A DNA stretch of 42,429 bases from Candidatus Woesearchaeota archaeon (GCA_016929255.1 JAFGJH010000047.1:1-42429), one strand, 5' to 3'. Shown: positions 24,218-32,337, counted from the first letter of the stretch. Made by a program: numbers and translations. Notes: generated by a model from the letters alone, not told the origin.

Positions 24218-24252
24218 GTTCAGGTTCAGTACGTACTGAACACGAACTGAAC
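24218..24252. repeat. Palindromic operator-like site, copy 2
   Basis: Perfect 18-bp palindrome (24224-24241) flanked by an extra GTTCAG on the left (24218) and an extra CTGAAC on the right (24247, 11 bp from the previous CTGAAC). The first 24 bp equal 24143-24166. It ends 7 bp before the TATA box of the coiled-coil/wHTH gene, a position suited to blocking or recruiting TBP/TFB. Confidence 0.85.
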
Positions 24253-24258
24253 AGCAAG

Positions 24259-24267
24259 ATTTAAATA
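24259..24267 (+). promoter_or_regulatory. TATA box for the coiled-coil/wHTH gene
   Basis: ATTTAAATA, with transcription predicted near 24290. This rules out the in-frame ATG at 24273 and supports the ATG at 24306 preceded by GGTGA. Confidence 0.6.
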
Positions 24268-24305
24268 TTTCAATGCATTTCATATCAAGATTGAAGGTGA
24301 TTTTG

Positions 24306-25391
24306 ATGGTTTTTCAGATCATAGGTGGTAAAAGGAAGAAAGAGCTAGAACGCAAATTTACCACTTTCTCAGAGCAACTAGCTCAGGCATTTGCGCAGAT
24401 AAAGACAGATATTGGTGAGATCAATAACAAGGTTGATTCCAACCAGAAAGAGATGGAAAAGCTGGGTCAGTGGATAGACTATTTGAATAGGTCTAACCAG
24501 AGGCTTTCTGAGCATAATCTGAAACTATTGCAAAAATACGAGAAAATATCAGAAAACCACCAAAAATTACATAGTTCCCATAGTGAGCTGAGCTCTAACC
24601 ATTCCAGGACTGCTCAGATGGCTGAAAACCTTGAAAACAGGCATCAGGAGCTTTCTAAAGCTCTTTCAACACATAAGGATGCGCTGAAAAGTGAGATCCA
24701 TAACAGCTTTAGAGAGCATAAGGAGGCCTCAGAACAGGAGCTAAAACGCCTTAAGACCTGGGTAGATTACCTTTCAGGGCATATAGAGCGCCAGAAGGCT
24801 AAGGAGGACGCTCTGAAGCAAGATATCACAGGGATACAGAGGAATTGGCTTGAATCTTATTCGAAGCTCAGAGAGATTGTAAATAGCCTTAAAACCGAAA
24901 ATGATGAGCTTAAGTCAGATCTGGTTTCTGTAAGGGATAATCTCTATAATTCCCAGAAAGAGCTTGAAAATGCCAAAAATCTGGCAAGATCTCATATTCT
25001 TGAGGCAAAAAGTGAGCTTTCACAGCAGATTCATGCTCTTAAGGCAGCCTCTCATCAGGTCCAGGTACAGCCCCAGCCCATACTGCAGCAGATCCAGCCG
25101 GTTGCCCAGCAGGTAAGTCCTGCCCCTAATAGCTTCCAGAGGCACATAATGTCGAGGGTCCTGCCTAACAGGAAAGGATATGTGCTGAAGTTTATACTTG
25201 ATCTCGTAGGTGAGAACAAGTACTCAACAAAGGAGCTGGAGGAGATTGTTGTCAGTGAGAAGCAGCTCTGCGGAAGGACTTCCTTCTACGCCTATCTTAA
25301 GGAGCTTAAGCTGAAGGGCAGGATAAACTATGCTGAGCTCGACGAGAGGCAGATCCTGGTGAGCACTGATCCGCAGCAGCGACTCCAGTGA
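24306..25391 (+). CDS. Coiled-coil protein with C-terminal winged-helix domain, 361 aa
   Basis: A basic N-terminus (GGKRKKELERKF) leads into about 230 residues of coiled coil containing two similar units, LGQWIDYLNRSNQRL and LKTWVDYLSGHIERQ. A Gln/Pro linker follows, then a C-terminal wHTH-like domain (KGYVLKFILDLVGENKYSTK, LKELKLKGRINYAELDERQI). The start at 24306 is set by GGTGA five bases upstream. Two large palindromes lie just upstream of its promoter, so it may bind them and regulate itself, or use them as a chromosome-organising site. No signal peptide; no known family assigned. Confidence 0.75.
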   Translation: MVFQIIGGKRKKELERKFTTFSEQLAQAFAQIKTDIGEINNKVDSNQKEMEKLGQWIDYLNRSNQRLSEHNLKLLQKYEKISENHQKLHSSHSELSSNHSRTAQMAENLENRHQELSKALSTHKDALKSEIHNSFREHKEASEQELKRLKTWVDYLSGHIERQKAKEDALKQDITGIQRNWLESYSKLREIVNSLKTENDELKSDLVSVRDNLYNSQKELENAKNLARSHILEAKSELSQQIHALKAASHQVQVQPQPILQQIQPVAQQVSPAPNSFQRHIMSRVLPNRKGYVLKFILDLVGENKYSTKELEEIVVSEKQLCGRTSFYAYLKELKLKGRINYAELDERQILVSTDPQQRLQ

Positions 25392-25460
25392 GCTTTTACC
25401 GTATCTTCCCTTAATCTGTTTTGAAAAAGTATATAAGAGAATTGTAGGTTTGTGGTGTTT

Positions 25461-28103
25461 ATGGCAGGCTTTAGTGATATCCAGAGGAAGTGGCAGAAGA
25501 AGTGGGAAGACAGCAGGGTTTTCAGGTCTGACAAAGACACCAGGAAGAAGCTGTATGTCCTTGAGATGTTTCCTTATCCTTCTGGTTCTGGCCTTCATAT
25601 GGGTCACGCATTCAACTACATCATAGGGGATATCTACACCAGATTCAAGCGTATGAATGGTTTTAACGTTATATACCCTATGGGTTATGACTCTTTTGGC
25701 CTGCCTGCGGAAAACGCCGCTATCAAGGCAGGTACGCATCCTAAGGAATACACTGACTCTTCTATTGCTAACTTCATTAGGCAGCAGAAGGAGCTCGGCC
25801 TGAGCTATGACTGGGACAGGATGCTCAAGACATCCGACTCCGAGTATTACAGGTGGAACCAGTATTTCTTCCTGAATTTCATGGATAAAGGGCTTGTCTA
25901 CCGTAAGTCATCGAGCGTGAACTGGTGCCCTAAGTGCAGGACTGTCCTTGCGAATGAGCAGGTTCACGACGGAAAATGCTGGCGCCATGAGGACACCGAG
26001 GTTATACCTAAGGACCTGGAGCAATGGTTCATCAAGACCACTGATTATGCTGATGAGCTGCAGGCTGGTCTGGATAAGCTGGACTGGCCTAAGCGCATAA
26101 AGATGATGCAGGAGAACTGGATAGGCAAGAGCCAGGGCACACTGCTTGACTTCAGGATAGTCAATGAGGACGGCTCTGACACAGGCAAGACCATCTCAAC
26201 ATTCACGACAAGGGCAGACACAGTGTACGGGATCACTTATCTTGTCTTGGCTGCCGAGCACCCTCTGGTGACCGAATTGACTGAAGGGACGCCTTTTGAG
26301 CAGGACGTGAGGTCCTTTGTCCAGGAAGTCAAGAAGATGTCTTCTATCGAGCGGACTGCAGAGGGCAAGCCCAAGAACGGCAGGTTCCTCGGCAAGTACT
26401 TCATCAACCCTTTCACAGGGGACAAGTGCCCGTTGTGGGTCGCGGATTACGCCCTGTTTGAATACGGCACGGGTGCCGTTATGGCTGTTCCTGCCCACGA
26501 CCAGAGGGATTTTGAGTTTGCAAAGAAGTATGGCCTGCCTATCAAGATTGTCATATTGCCTGCTGATTACAAGCTGGACCCCGCAAAGATGGCTCGGGCT
26601 TTTGTAGACCGCGGCGTGCTTGTCGATTCAGGGGATTTTGACGGTATGGACAACGCGGACGCAATGGCTGATATCACTAAATTCGCAGAGAAGAATGGCT
26701 GGGGCAAGGCTACTGTCAATTACAAGCTGCGTGACTGGCTGATATCCAGGCAGCGTTATTGGGGCACGCCGATACCAGTGGTTTACTGCGGTTCTTGCGG
26801 CATAGTGCCTGTGCCTGAGAAGGACCTTCCTGTGCTGCTTCCTGAAAAAGTCAAGTTTGGGGAAGGGAACCCTCTTGAGACTAGCAAGGGATTCGTGAAC
26901 TGCATATGTCCGAAGTGCGGCAAGCCTGCGCGTCGTGAGACCGACACGATGGACACATTCTTTGACAGCAGCTGGTATTTCCTCAGGTACACCGATAACA
27001 AGAACAGAAAGAAGCCTTTCGACCCTGTCAAGGCCAATTACTGGATGCCTGTAGATCTCTATATAGGAGGGGCAGAACACGCCTGTATGCATCTTATCTA
27101 TGCCCGTTTCTTCACAAAGGCTCTGAGGGACTTAGGTCTGGTCAAGTTTGACGAGCCATTCATCAGGCTTTTCAACCAGGGCATGCTGCATAAGGAAGGC
27201 GTTGTGATGTCAAAATCCAGAGGTAATGTGGTTCTGCCTGAGGAGATCAGCAAGACACACGGCATAGACACCGCGAGAATGTTTCTGGTCTCTATAGCCT
27301 CTCCTGACAAGGACCTGGAGTGGAGCGATGAAGGTATCAACGGCAGCCTGCGTTTCATCAACCGTGTTGTTTCTGTTGTGCAAGATTTCAGGCCAGGCAA
27401 GATGAGCGCCCTGAACCAGAGCAGGTTCAACAGGCTCATCAGGGGTTACACTGAAGACCTTGACAGCCTGAGGTATAATCTTGCTGTGATAAAACTGAAG
27501 GATATCTTCTATTCCGTCGAGGAGGGATGCACGAAGAAGGAGTTTGAGGTGTTCATACGGCTCCTCTCTCCTGTCTGTCCCCACCTTGCTGAGGAGTTCT
27601 GGGAGAATCTTGGCAACAAGCCTTTTGTCTCTCTTGAGGCCTGGCCAAAGGCTGATGAGAAGAAGATCGACCTTGCTGCAGAGGCTGCTGAGGAAGTCGC
27701 GGTTTCAGCGCTGAAGGATGTCCGTGACATATTGGCGCTTGTGAAAATCAAGAGACCTAAGAAGATAACGCTTATTGTCTCAGACGGCTGGAAGTATGGT
27801 TTCCTTAAGAAGCTTAAATTTGAGCTTGAGAAGACGTATAATGTGGGTGAGCTGATCAAGGCCACTATGGATAAGGAGCATAGCGCAGATGTGTCTAAGC
27901 TGGTGCCTAAGCTGGCCAGGGACAGGTCTAAGATACCTGATATGGTGACTTCCCAGGAGGAGGAGTTCGTTGCCCTTGAGCAGAACAAGCATAGGTTTTC
28001 AGATGAGTTCAAGGCAGATGTTGTCGTCGTGAAGGCAGAAGCCTGCAAGGATAAGAAGGCCCAGAACGCCATGCCTGGCAAGCCTGCGATTCTTGTAGAA
28101 TGA
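25461..28103 (+). CDS. leuS: Leucyl-tRNA synthetase, bacterial type
   Basis: Class I synthetase charging tRNA-Leu. HMGH (46-49, HIGH motif), YPMGYDSFGLPAENAA, zinc knuckle NWCPKCRTVLANEQV, CP1 editing domain with STFTTRADTVYG and GTGAVMAVPAHDQRDFEF, and MSKSRGN (KMSKS loop) are all of the bacterial LeuRS kind. The C-terminus carries an additional alpha/beta module ending NAMPGKPAILVE, which resembles archaeal LeuRS tails. At 880 aa it is close to bacterial size. In-frame GTGs at 25452 and 25455 precede the chosen ATG. It probably serves both tRNA-Leu species in this window. Confidence 0.95.
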   Translation: MAGFSDIQRKWQKKWEDSRVFRSDKDTRKKLYVLEMFPYPSGSGLHMGHAFNYIIGDIYTRFKRMNGFNVIYPMGYDSFGLPAENAAIKAGTHPKEYTDSSIANFIRQQKELGLSYDWDRMLKTSDSEYYRWNQYFFLNFMDKGLVYRKSSSVNWCPKCRTVLANEQVHDGKCWRHEDTEVIPKDLEQWFIKTTDYADELQAGLDKLDWPKRIKMMQENWIGKSQGTLLDFRIVNEDGSDTGKTISTFTTRADTVYGITYLVLAAEHPLVTELTEGTPFEQDVRSFVQEVKKMSSIERTAEGKPKNGRFLGKYFINPFTGDKCPLWVADYALFEYGTGAVMAVPAHDQRDFEFAKKYGLPIKIVILPADYKLDPAKMARAFVDRGVLVDSGDFDGMDNADAMADITKFAEKNGWGKATVNYKLRDWLISRQRYWGTPIPVVYCGSCGIVPVPEKDLPVLLPEKVKFGEGNPLETSKGFVNCICPKCGKPARRETDTMDTFFDSSWYFLRYTDNKNRKKPFDPVKANYWMPVDLYIGGAEHACMHLIYARFFTKALRDLGLVKFDEPFIRLFNQGMLHKEGVVMSKSRGNVVLPEEISKTHGIDTARMFLVSIASPDKDLEWSDEGINGSLRFINRVVSVVQDFRPGKMSALNQSRFNRLIRGYTEDLDSLRYNLAVIKLKDIFYSVEEGCTKKEFEVFIRLLSPVCPHLAEEFWENLGNKPFVSLEAWPKADEKKIDLAAEAAEEVAVSALKDVRDILALVKIKRPKKITLIVSDGWKYGFLKKLKFELEKTYNVGELIKATMDKEHSADVSKLVPKLARDRSKIPDMVTSQEEEFVALEQNKHRFSDEFKADVVVVKAEACKDKKAQNAMPGKPAILVE

Positions 28104-28154
28104 TTATTATACGAGCATCTTTTGCTGAAATTATTTAGGGGAGGGGGTTAGACA

Positions 28155-29246
28155 ATGGAAAGGATATCAGGTCGTGTAATTTGCAGCAGGAAGATCCAGG
28201 AGGATCTTGAGCATGAGCATAAGGAGCGCTGCGTAAAGCTTGGTTTTGGGCTTGCAGAGCAGTTCACTCTTTCTTCAGAGTCAAGAGGCCGTCTTAAGGA
28301 TGAGGCTGATGATGGTGACTGGCGTACAATATTCCGGCGTGATTATGACCGGCTTATCTGGTCTGATGGTCACGCAAGGCTGAGGAACAAGTCGCAGACA
28401 GCCCTCCATCCTGTGAATCAGGAGATAACCACTAGGCTGATTCACGTGATAAAGGTGGCTCAGCTTGCTGTGCGGAACTGCCAGTTCTTGTTTCTGAATC
28501 CTGATCTCGGCGGTGCTATTGGTATAGGTCATGACAACGGCCACACGCCTTTCGGGCACGCGGGCGAAAGGGCCATTACAGAGATAGTGCAGGAGATTCT
28601 ATGCAATCCTGATTATGAGTTCCATCACGCAAGATATGGTCTTGAGATAGTGGACCGCATAGAGAACAATGGAAAAGGCATTAATCTCAGTCTGGAGACC
28701 AGGGATGGCATCCTTAATCATTCAAGGGGTGAAGGCAGTGTTGACGCAGTCGCTTTGAGGCCGTTCACTCCTGAAGGAGAGGTTGCTGTGTGGGCAGACA
28801 AGTTTGCTTACACATCTAGCGATATCAGTGATTTCCTGAAGTTAGGGGTCATTTCAGAGTCTGACCTTCCTCAATCAGAGCTTAGGTTATTAGGTTGTGG
28901 GGATAGGTACAGCAAATCTCGTATTCTTGATGAGCTTAATTATGGGCTTGTCACCTCAAGCCTTGAAGAAGGGCGCGTCTGTTTTAATGGTGAAAGAAGA
29001 GAGGCTTTTGATGTCATCCGTAAATGGATGTTTAACAATGTCTACGGGCATGACAAGTTGGAGGATGAGTTCAAGAAGGCTCAGGATATGATAAAACGGG
29101 TTTTTAGTTATGTCTTGGCTACACGGTTCAAAAATCTTCCATTAAATGATGCGGTGTCAAAGACGATTGATGTTGTGGCGTGCATGACTGATGTGTCGAT
29201 GATGGAATATTTCGATGATATTTCCAAGCCGAAAAGGATTTATTGA
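28155..29246 (+). CDS. HD-domain dNTP triphosphohydrolase (dGTPase-like)
   Basis: Metal-dependent phosphohydrolase of 363 aa resembling dGTPase/SAMHD1-type enzymes that hydrolyse dNTPs to nucleosides and triphosphate. The HD signature is spread as TTRLIHVIKVAQLA (first His), IGHDNGHTPFGHAGER (HD pair plus the GHxPFGH loop) and VWADKFAYTSSDISD (last Asp). The usual first glycine/proline of LAHDIGHPPFGH is partly changed (N, T). Possible roles are dNTP pool control or defence by nucleotide depletion. GGGGAGGGGG lies about 8 nt before the ATG. It converges on the HIT pair. Confidence 0.88.
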   Translation: MERISGRVICSRKIQEDLEHEHKERCVKLGFGLAEQFTLSSESRGRLKDEADDGDWRTIFRRDYDRLIWSDGHARLRNKSQTALHPVNQEITTRLIHVIKVAQLAVRNCQFLFLNPDLGGAIGIGHDNGHTPFGHAGERAITEIVQEILCNPDYEFHHARYGLEIVDRIENNGKGINLSLETRDGILNHSRGEGSVDAVALRPFTPEGEVAVWADKFAYTSSDISDFLKLGVISESDLPQSELRLLGCGDRYSKSRILDELNYGLVTSSLEEGRVCFNGERREAFDVIRKWMFNNVYGHDKLEDEFKKAQDMIKRVFSYVLATRFKNLPLNDAVSKTIDVVACMTDVSMMEYFDDISKPKRIY

Positions 29247-29251
29247 ATTGG

Positions 29252-29872
29252 TCAAGGCATCCTTCTCAGCTGCTTGACAAGATAGCTTTCCTTGTCCTCA
29301 TGTGAATCCTCTTTCTCTTGTTTCTTCTCTGTTTTATTGTACTTTTTGCCTTCCTTGGAAAGAGGTTTCGCTTCTGCTTCAGAAGCCTTCTCTTCACTGG
29401 ATTCTAGCTTCTCAGGCTTTCTGTCAAGGTTGATGACCTCTTTCTTTTTCTTGACACCTATCATGTCGCACTTGTCTTTTATCTTGCTCTGGATCTCTTT
29501 CATCTCATCTTCTGGCAGCCGTTTCGGGCTCCAGAGAAAATTCAGCCCGTCCTCTGATTTCCTTGCGATGACATCAATGTGGAAATGCCCTCCTTTCTTG
29601 ATTATGCTGCCTGTCTTTGCTATTATGTTGGTTCCGTGGGCTTCGAGCTTATCGAAAAGGGAGGCTGCAGCGAAGCTGGCAGTATAAAATATGTGCTCCA
29701 GCTCATTATCATCGATTTCCTGGATGTTATCATGATGGTTCTTTGCGGCCACCAGGACATGCCCTTTTGCAGCTTGTTTTTCAGGTAGTACTGCCAGGAC
29801 GTCCTCATCCTCGTACAGCAGGTTTTGTTTCTTCTCTGCAATTTCACAGTATCTGCATTCTGCCATTTTCAC
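29252..29872 (-). CDS. HIT-family protein, third triad His replaced by Asp
   Basis: 206 aa. The N-terminal ~120 residues form a HIT fold: CRYCEIAEKKQNLLYEDEDVLAVL, KGHVLVAAKNH, and the histidine triad region KKGGHFHIDVIARKSEDGL. The triad reads H-x-H-x-D: the nucleophilic middle His is present, the third is Asp. A Lys/Glu-rich C-terminal tail of about 70 residues follows. HIT proteins hydrolyse nucleotide phosphoramidates, adenylylated intermediates or dinucleoside polyphosphates. It overlaps the upstream HIT gene by 4 nt, so the two products probably work together. Confidence 0.85.
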   Translation of the reverse strand: MKMAECRYCEIAEKKQNLLYEDEDVLAVLPEKQAAKGHVLVAAKNHHDNIQEIDDNELEHIFYTASFAAASLFDKLEAHGTNIIAKTGSIIKKGGHFHIDVIARKSEDGLNFLWSPKRLPEDEMKEIQSKIKDKCDMIGVKKKKEVINLDRKPEKLESSEEKASEAEAKPLSKEGKKYNKTEKKQEKEDSHEDKESYLVKQLRRMP

Positions 29873-30606
29873 TTGATGGCCTCGTCCAGGCTCAGCTTTC
29901 CGGGTTTTTTTGGTTTTGATTTCTGTCTCACTTGTTTCAGTATGTCGTCGAGGTCAAAGTCCTTGAACAGTTGGCTGAGCTGCGGGTGTTTCGGAACCAG
30001 CTGCTTGAACTGCTCAGGATTCTCCAGTATGATGTTCTTTATCTGGAGGTTTGAGTCTATCAATTGAAGCACCTGCTCTTTTGTCAGCTTCTGGCCTGTT
30101 CCCGCAGGCGCTTTGAACCCCAGCGCAGGAAGGTTTCTCGCCAGCACAGCATTGAGATGGGGCCCTATCTTTGCTGAGACCTCCTTTATCTCTTCTTTCG
30201 GAGCCTCTTTTCCGCTGATGTCCAGCATCTCAAGCCCGTCCCCTCCGTCGCGGGGGATTATGTGCAGCATAAAGTGGCTGCTCTGCTGCCCTGCTGCTGC
30301 TCCGTTAGCTATGAAGATTGTTGTCTCCTTGCATAGCAATGCCTCTTTTACGCAGCCGTCGACCTCCTTGGTCTTGTCTATGAGTTGCTTGAATGTCTCA
30401 GGAGGTATCAGCGGCATTATGGGATAATGCTCTTTTGGCATCAGCAGCACATGACCTTTTGATGCGGGGTTTATGTCCAGAATTCCTATCAGCAGCTTGT
30501 CTTCATAGACTTTTTTCGAGTCTATCTTCCCGTCTATTATCTGGCAGAATATGCATTGCGCTTTCTGCTGTTCTATGGCCTTCTGCTGTTCCGGGCTGAG
30601 TTGCAT
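29869..30606 (-). CDS. HIT-family protein, catalytic His replaced by Met
   Basis: 245 aa. The HIT domain (QCIFCQIIDGKIDSKKVYEDKLLIGILDINPASKGHVLLMPKEHY) ends in GQQSSHFMLHIIPRDGGDG. Aligned to HxHxHxx, the first and third histidines are kept, but the middle nucleophile is Met. It is therefore probably inactive by itself or regulatory. The C-terminal ~110 residues are helical with a basic Lys/Pro tail. It is upstream and translationally coupled to a second HIT gene with the complementary defect. The two N-terminal cysteines (CIFC) are a possible zinc site. Confidence 0.87.
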   Translation of the reverse strand: MQLSPEQQKAIEQQKAQCIFCQIIDGKIDSKKVYEDKLLIGILDINPASKGHVLLMPKEHYPIMPLIPPETFKQLIDKTKEVDGCVKEALLCKETTIFIANGAAAGQQSSHFMLHIIPRDGGDGLEMLDISGKEAPKEEIKEVSAKIGPHLNAVLARNLPALGFKAPAGTGQKLTKEQVLQLIDSNLQIKNIILENPEQFKQLVPKHPQLSQLFKDFDLDDILKQVRQKSKPKKPGKLSLDEAIK

Positions 30607-30643
30607 AAGATAAAAAAGAAAGGATTGACTATAATAAACTTTT

Positions 30644-31528
30644 CTAGTGCTTCTGCGGCACTATGAGCAGGTATTTCTGTACTGGGTTTGGCACATTTGC
30701 GACGAGCAGGCCGTCTGTCCTCTTGACAAAGCACATGTCTTCAGGCACATCTACAGAGTTTCCTACTATGACCAGCTGCCTGTCGCCAAGATGGTGTCTG
30801 CTGCCGAGCTTCTCTGCTCCGTATGATGTGTCGTGGCCTTGATTAGGGTTGTATATGCTGTTTCTGTGACTATTTAGTGTGGTCACTTGTATCTCCACCT
30901 CGAGGCCTTTCATGACGGCATTGCCATTCTCATATTTGGTGTTCAGGTGGTCTGAACTGTAGCCGTTGTTTTTCCTGTGCCTCTCATAATGCTCTAGCTT
31001 GAAGAATGGCATTTGTAGTATCTGTTTTACGACCATGTCAACATCTGCGGAATCCCTCACAACAACTTCCAGTCCTAACACATCTCCTACCATAAGTTTG
31101 TAATTGTCATGCCTTTCAGAGACCCTTCCGAAATAGACAGCTTTCCTAGGCACTTTCTCCGCCACGCTGCACGGGTGCTTGACCCTTGCTTTTACCAGAA
31201 TGACTGGTGATGCCGGTTCCAGGTTCTGATATATCTCTACTTTTCCATCGCGGACTATGTAGTGCGGGAGGTGGTGGTTCTGGTAGCTAAGGAGATGTTT
31301 TGGGCACAATTCAGGAAGCACCTTTGTCAGTATCTCATCGAGATAATCATGGTTCCTTTCGACTAGTACGATCTGCCGTCTCTTGCTCAAGAAATTGAGG
31401 GTCCTGTTGGCTCTTTCTATCTGGTCCATGAGCTGGCCTGTCCTCAGGTCATTCATGTTGCTGACTATCTCTACTTTTCTTGGCGTGCGTGTCCTTTCCT
31501 CTAGGCTAAGGGGGTTTTTTTGTTCCAT
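30644..31528 (-). CDS. RelA/SpoT-like nucleotidyltransferase-domain protein
   Basis: About 294 aa, assigned to the (p)ppGpp-synthetase-like fold from motif order: RVKHPCSVAEKVPRK (R-x-K and K), GDVLGLEVVVRD (metal-binding Asp; the usual Arg two residues on is Glu), HRKNNGYSSDHLNTKY (NGYxSxH loop) and GLEVEIQVTTLNSH (EIQ-T-T-H with the second catalytic Glu). There is no HD hydrolase domain. Such proteins are rare in archaea. AGGTG lies 9 nt before the ATG at 31526-31528; a GTG at 31540 is in frame. The product nucleotide is unknown; it could be an alarmone or a tRNA/protein pyrophosphorylation enzyme. Confidence 0.65.
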   Translation of the reverse strand: MEQKNPLSLEERTRTPRKVEIVSNMNDLRTGQLMDQIERANRTLNFLSKRRQIVLVERNHDYLDEILTKVLPELCPKHLLSYQNHHLPHYIVRDGKVEIYQNLEPASPVILVKARVKHPCSVAEKVPRKAVYFGRVSERHDNYKLMVGDVLGLEVVVRDSADVDMVVKQILQMPFFKLEHYERHRKNNGYSSDHLNTKYENGNAVMKGLEVEIQVTTLNSHRNSIYNPNQGHDTSYGAEKLGSRHHLGDRQLVIVGNSVDVPEDMCFVKRTDGLLVANVPNPVQKYLLIVPQKH

Positions 31529-31817
31529 CTCTCTCAACACCTGGTTTGGTTTGCTTCTCCTTGTTTGTTTTTGCCGGTTTTGCTTTCTTTAGCCTAGCCT
31601 CTTGACAAGGACCTTGTTGCTTCAGAATTGATAATCCGCGCAACAAAGTCCATGTCCGTTGAGACAAGACCTTGTTAGCGCTTGATTGTGTATGTGTTAA
31701 AGACGCCAGTGAAGACATCTCCCTTTAGTGAAATGTCCATGTTGCTGATATTGCAGTGTCCGCTCACTTCACTAAAAGACATAGTACCTTGGTATAGTGA
31801 CAAACTACTATTTAAAT
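31529..31817 (-). promoter_or_regulatory. Long leader of the RelA/SpoT-like gene
   Basis: The nearest good minus-strand TATA box (ATTTAAATA, 31809-31817) lies about 280 nt upstream of the start codon. The interval is repeat-rich: 9-bp inverted arms TTTAGTGAA (31724-31732) and TTCACTAAA (31768-31776), and two related palindromes, ACAAGGACCTTGT (31605-31617) and ACAAGACCTTGT (31664-31675). It also contains a minus-strand short ORF (separate entry). It may be a regulatory leader or the remains of a small gene. From 31818 to 31962 I see only AT-rich sequence. Confidence 0.4.
31594..31782 (-). pseudogene. Small ORF interrupted by an in-frame TAA
   Basis: From the ATG at 31780-31782, about 25 nt after the TATA box, a frame reads MSFSEVSGHCNISNMDISLK and on to a TAA at 31675-31677 (35 codons). 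The same frame then stays open with protein-like composition (QGLVSTDMDFVARIINSEA) to a TAG at 31594-31596. It may be a 35-aa gene, a gene broken by a nonsense mutation, or a non-coding leader. No family recognised. Confidence 0.3.
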
Positions 31818-31950
31818 GTTTCGTTATTTTTCTTTATTTTTTTATAATTTATAAAGTTTCATTTATAAATGTCCGTGTTTTATTCGTGTTTCTGCATTCT
31901 CACGCGAGATAGAATAATTAACTATGATAATTTATGATGATTTATGATGA

Positions 31951-31962
31951 TCAAAAAATAAA
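31951..31962 (-). terminator. Oligo-T terminator of SRP RNA
   Basis: Read on the minus strand, TTTATTTTTTG follows the last paired base of SRP RNA helix 1. Confidence 0.5.
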
Positions 31963-32240
31963 GTAGGCAGGCACGCCCAAAGATGGATCCGCCCAAAACC
32001 TGATGGTTTAACCTTGACCCTTCCTCAACTCCGCTACCCTTAGAGCACCAACCGAACTGGTTAGGGCTGCTCTGTTCCCAGCCTGACCCGATTCCCTGTA
32101 AGGCCAGTCCCTAAGGACAGAGTATCATTGTCCGGGCCAAGACCAGCAAGCCCTGGACAGACCTCTCTCCGGGCTTCAGCCCCATCGTAAGTCGGTTGAT
32201 GGTTACAGGAGACGACTAACCTCCCGGCCTAGCCTGCCCG
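31963..32240 (-). ncRNA. ffs: Signal recognition particle 7S RNA (archaeal)
   Basis: RNA scaffold of SRP. On the minus strand, GGCTAGGCCGGGAGGTTAG with CTCCTGTAACC is the 5' Alu domain, and GGGTCAGGCTGGGAACAGAG with CAGCCCTAAC is the helix-8 SRP54 site with its GGAA tetraloop. The 5' GGCAGGC pairs with the 3' GCCTGCC as helix 1, setting limits near 31963 and 32240 (about 278 nt). A TATA box lies at 32262-32271. Confidence 0.93.
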
Positions 32241-32261
32241 CAGGGCAATATGCGGAAATGT

Positions 32262-32271
32262 TTTTTAAATG
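32262..32271 (-). promoter_or_regulatory. TATA box for SRP RNA
   Basis: Minus-strand CATTTAAAAA-type site centred about 26 nt before the inferred SRP RNA 5' end. Confidence 0.55.
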
Positions 32272-32337
32272 TTTGCTCACAACCAAAACATTTTAATATA
32301 ACAATTATTTACGGATTCATAAATATTGGTGATTGTA

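Noticed and set aside
31506-31718. Minus-strand ORF of 70 aa upstream of the RelA/SpoT-like gene
   Set aside because: It runs in a different frame across the start region, ends in a Lys/Pro low-complexity stretch and has no start signal; the leader interpretation is preferred.
31921-31952. Tandem TTTATGATGA repeats near the SRP RNA, considered as C boxes
   Set aside because: No D boxes at suitable distance; simple AT-rich repetition downstream of the SRP terminator.
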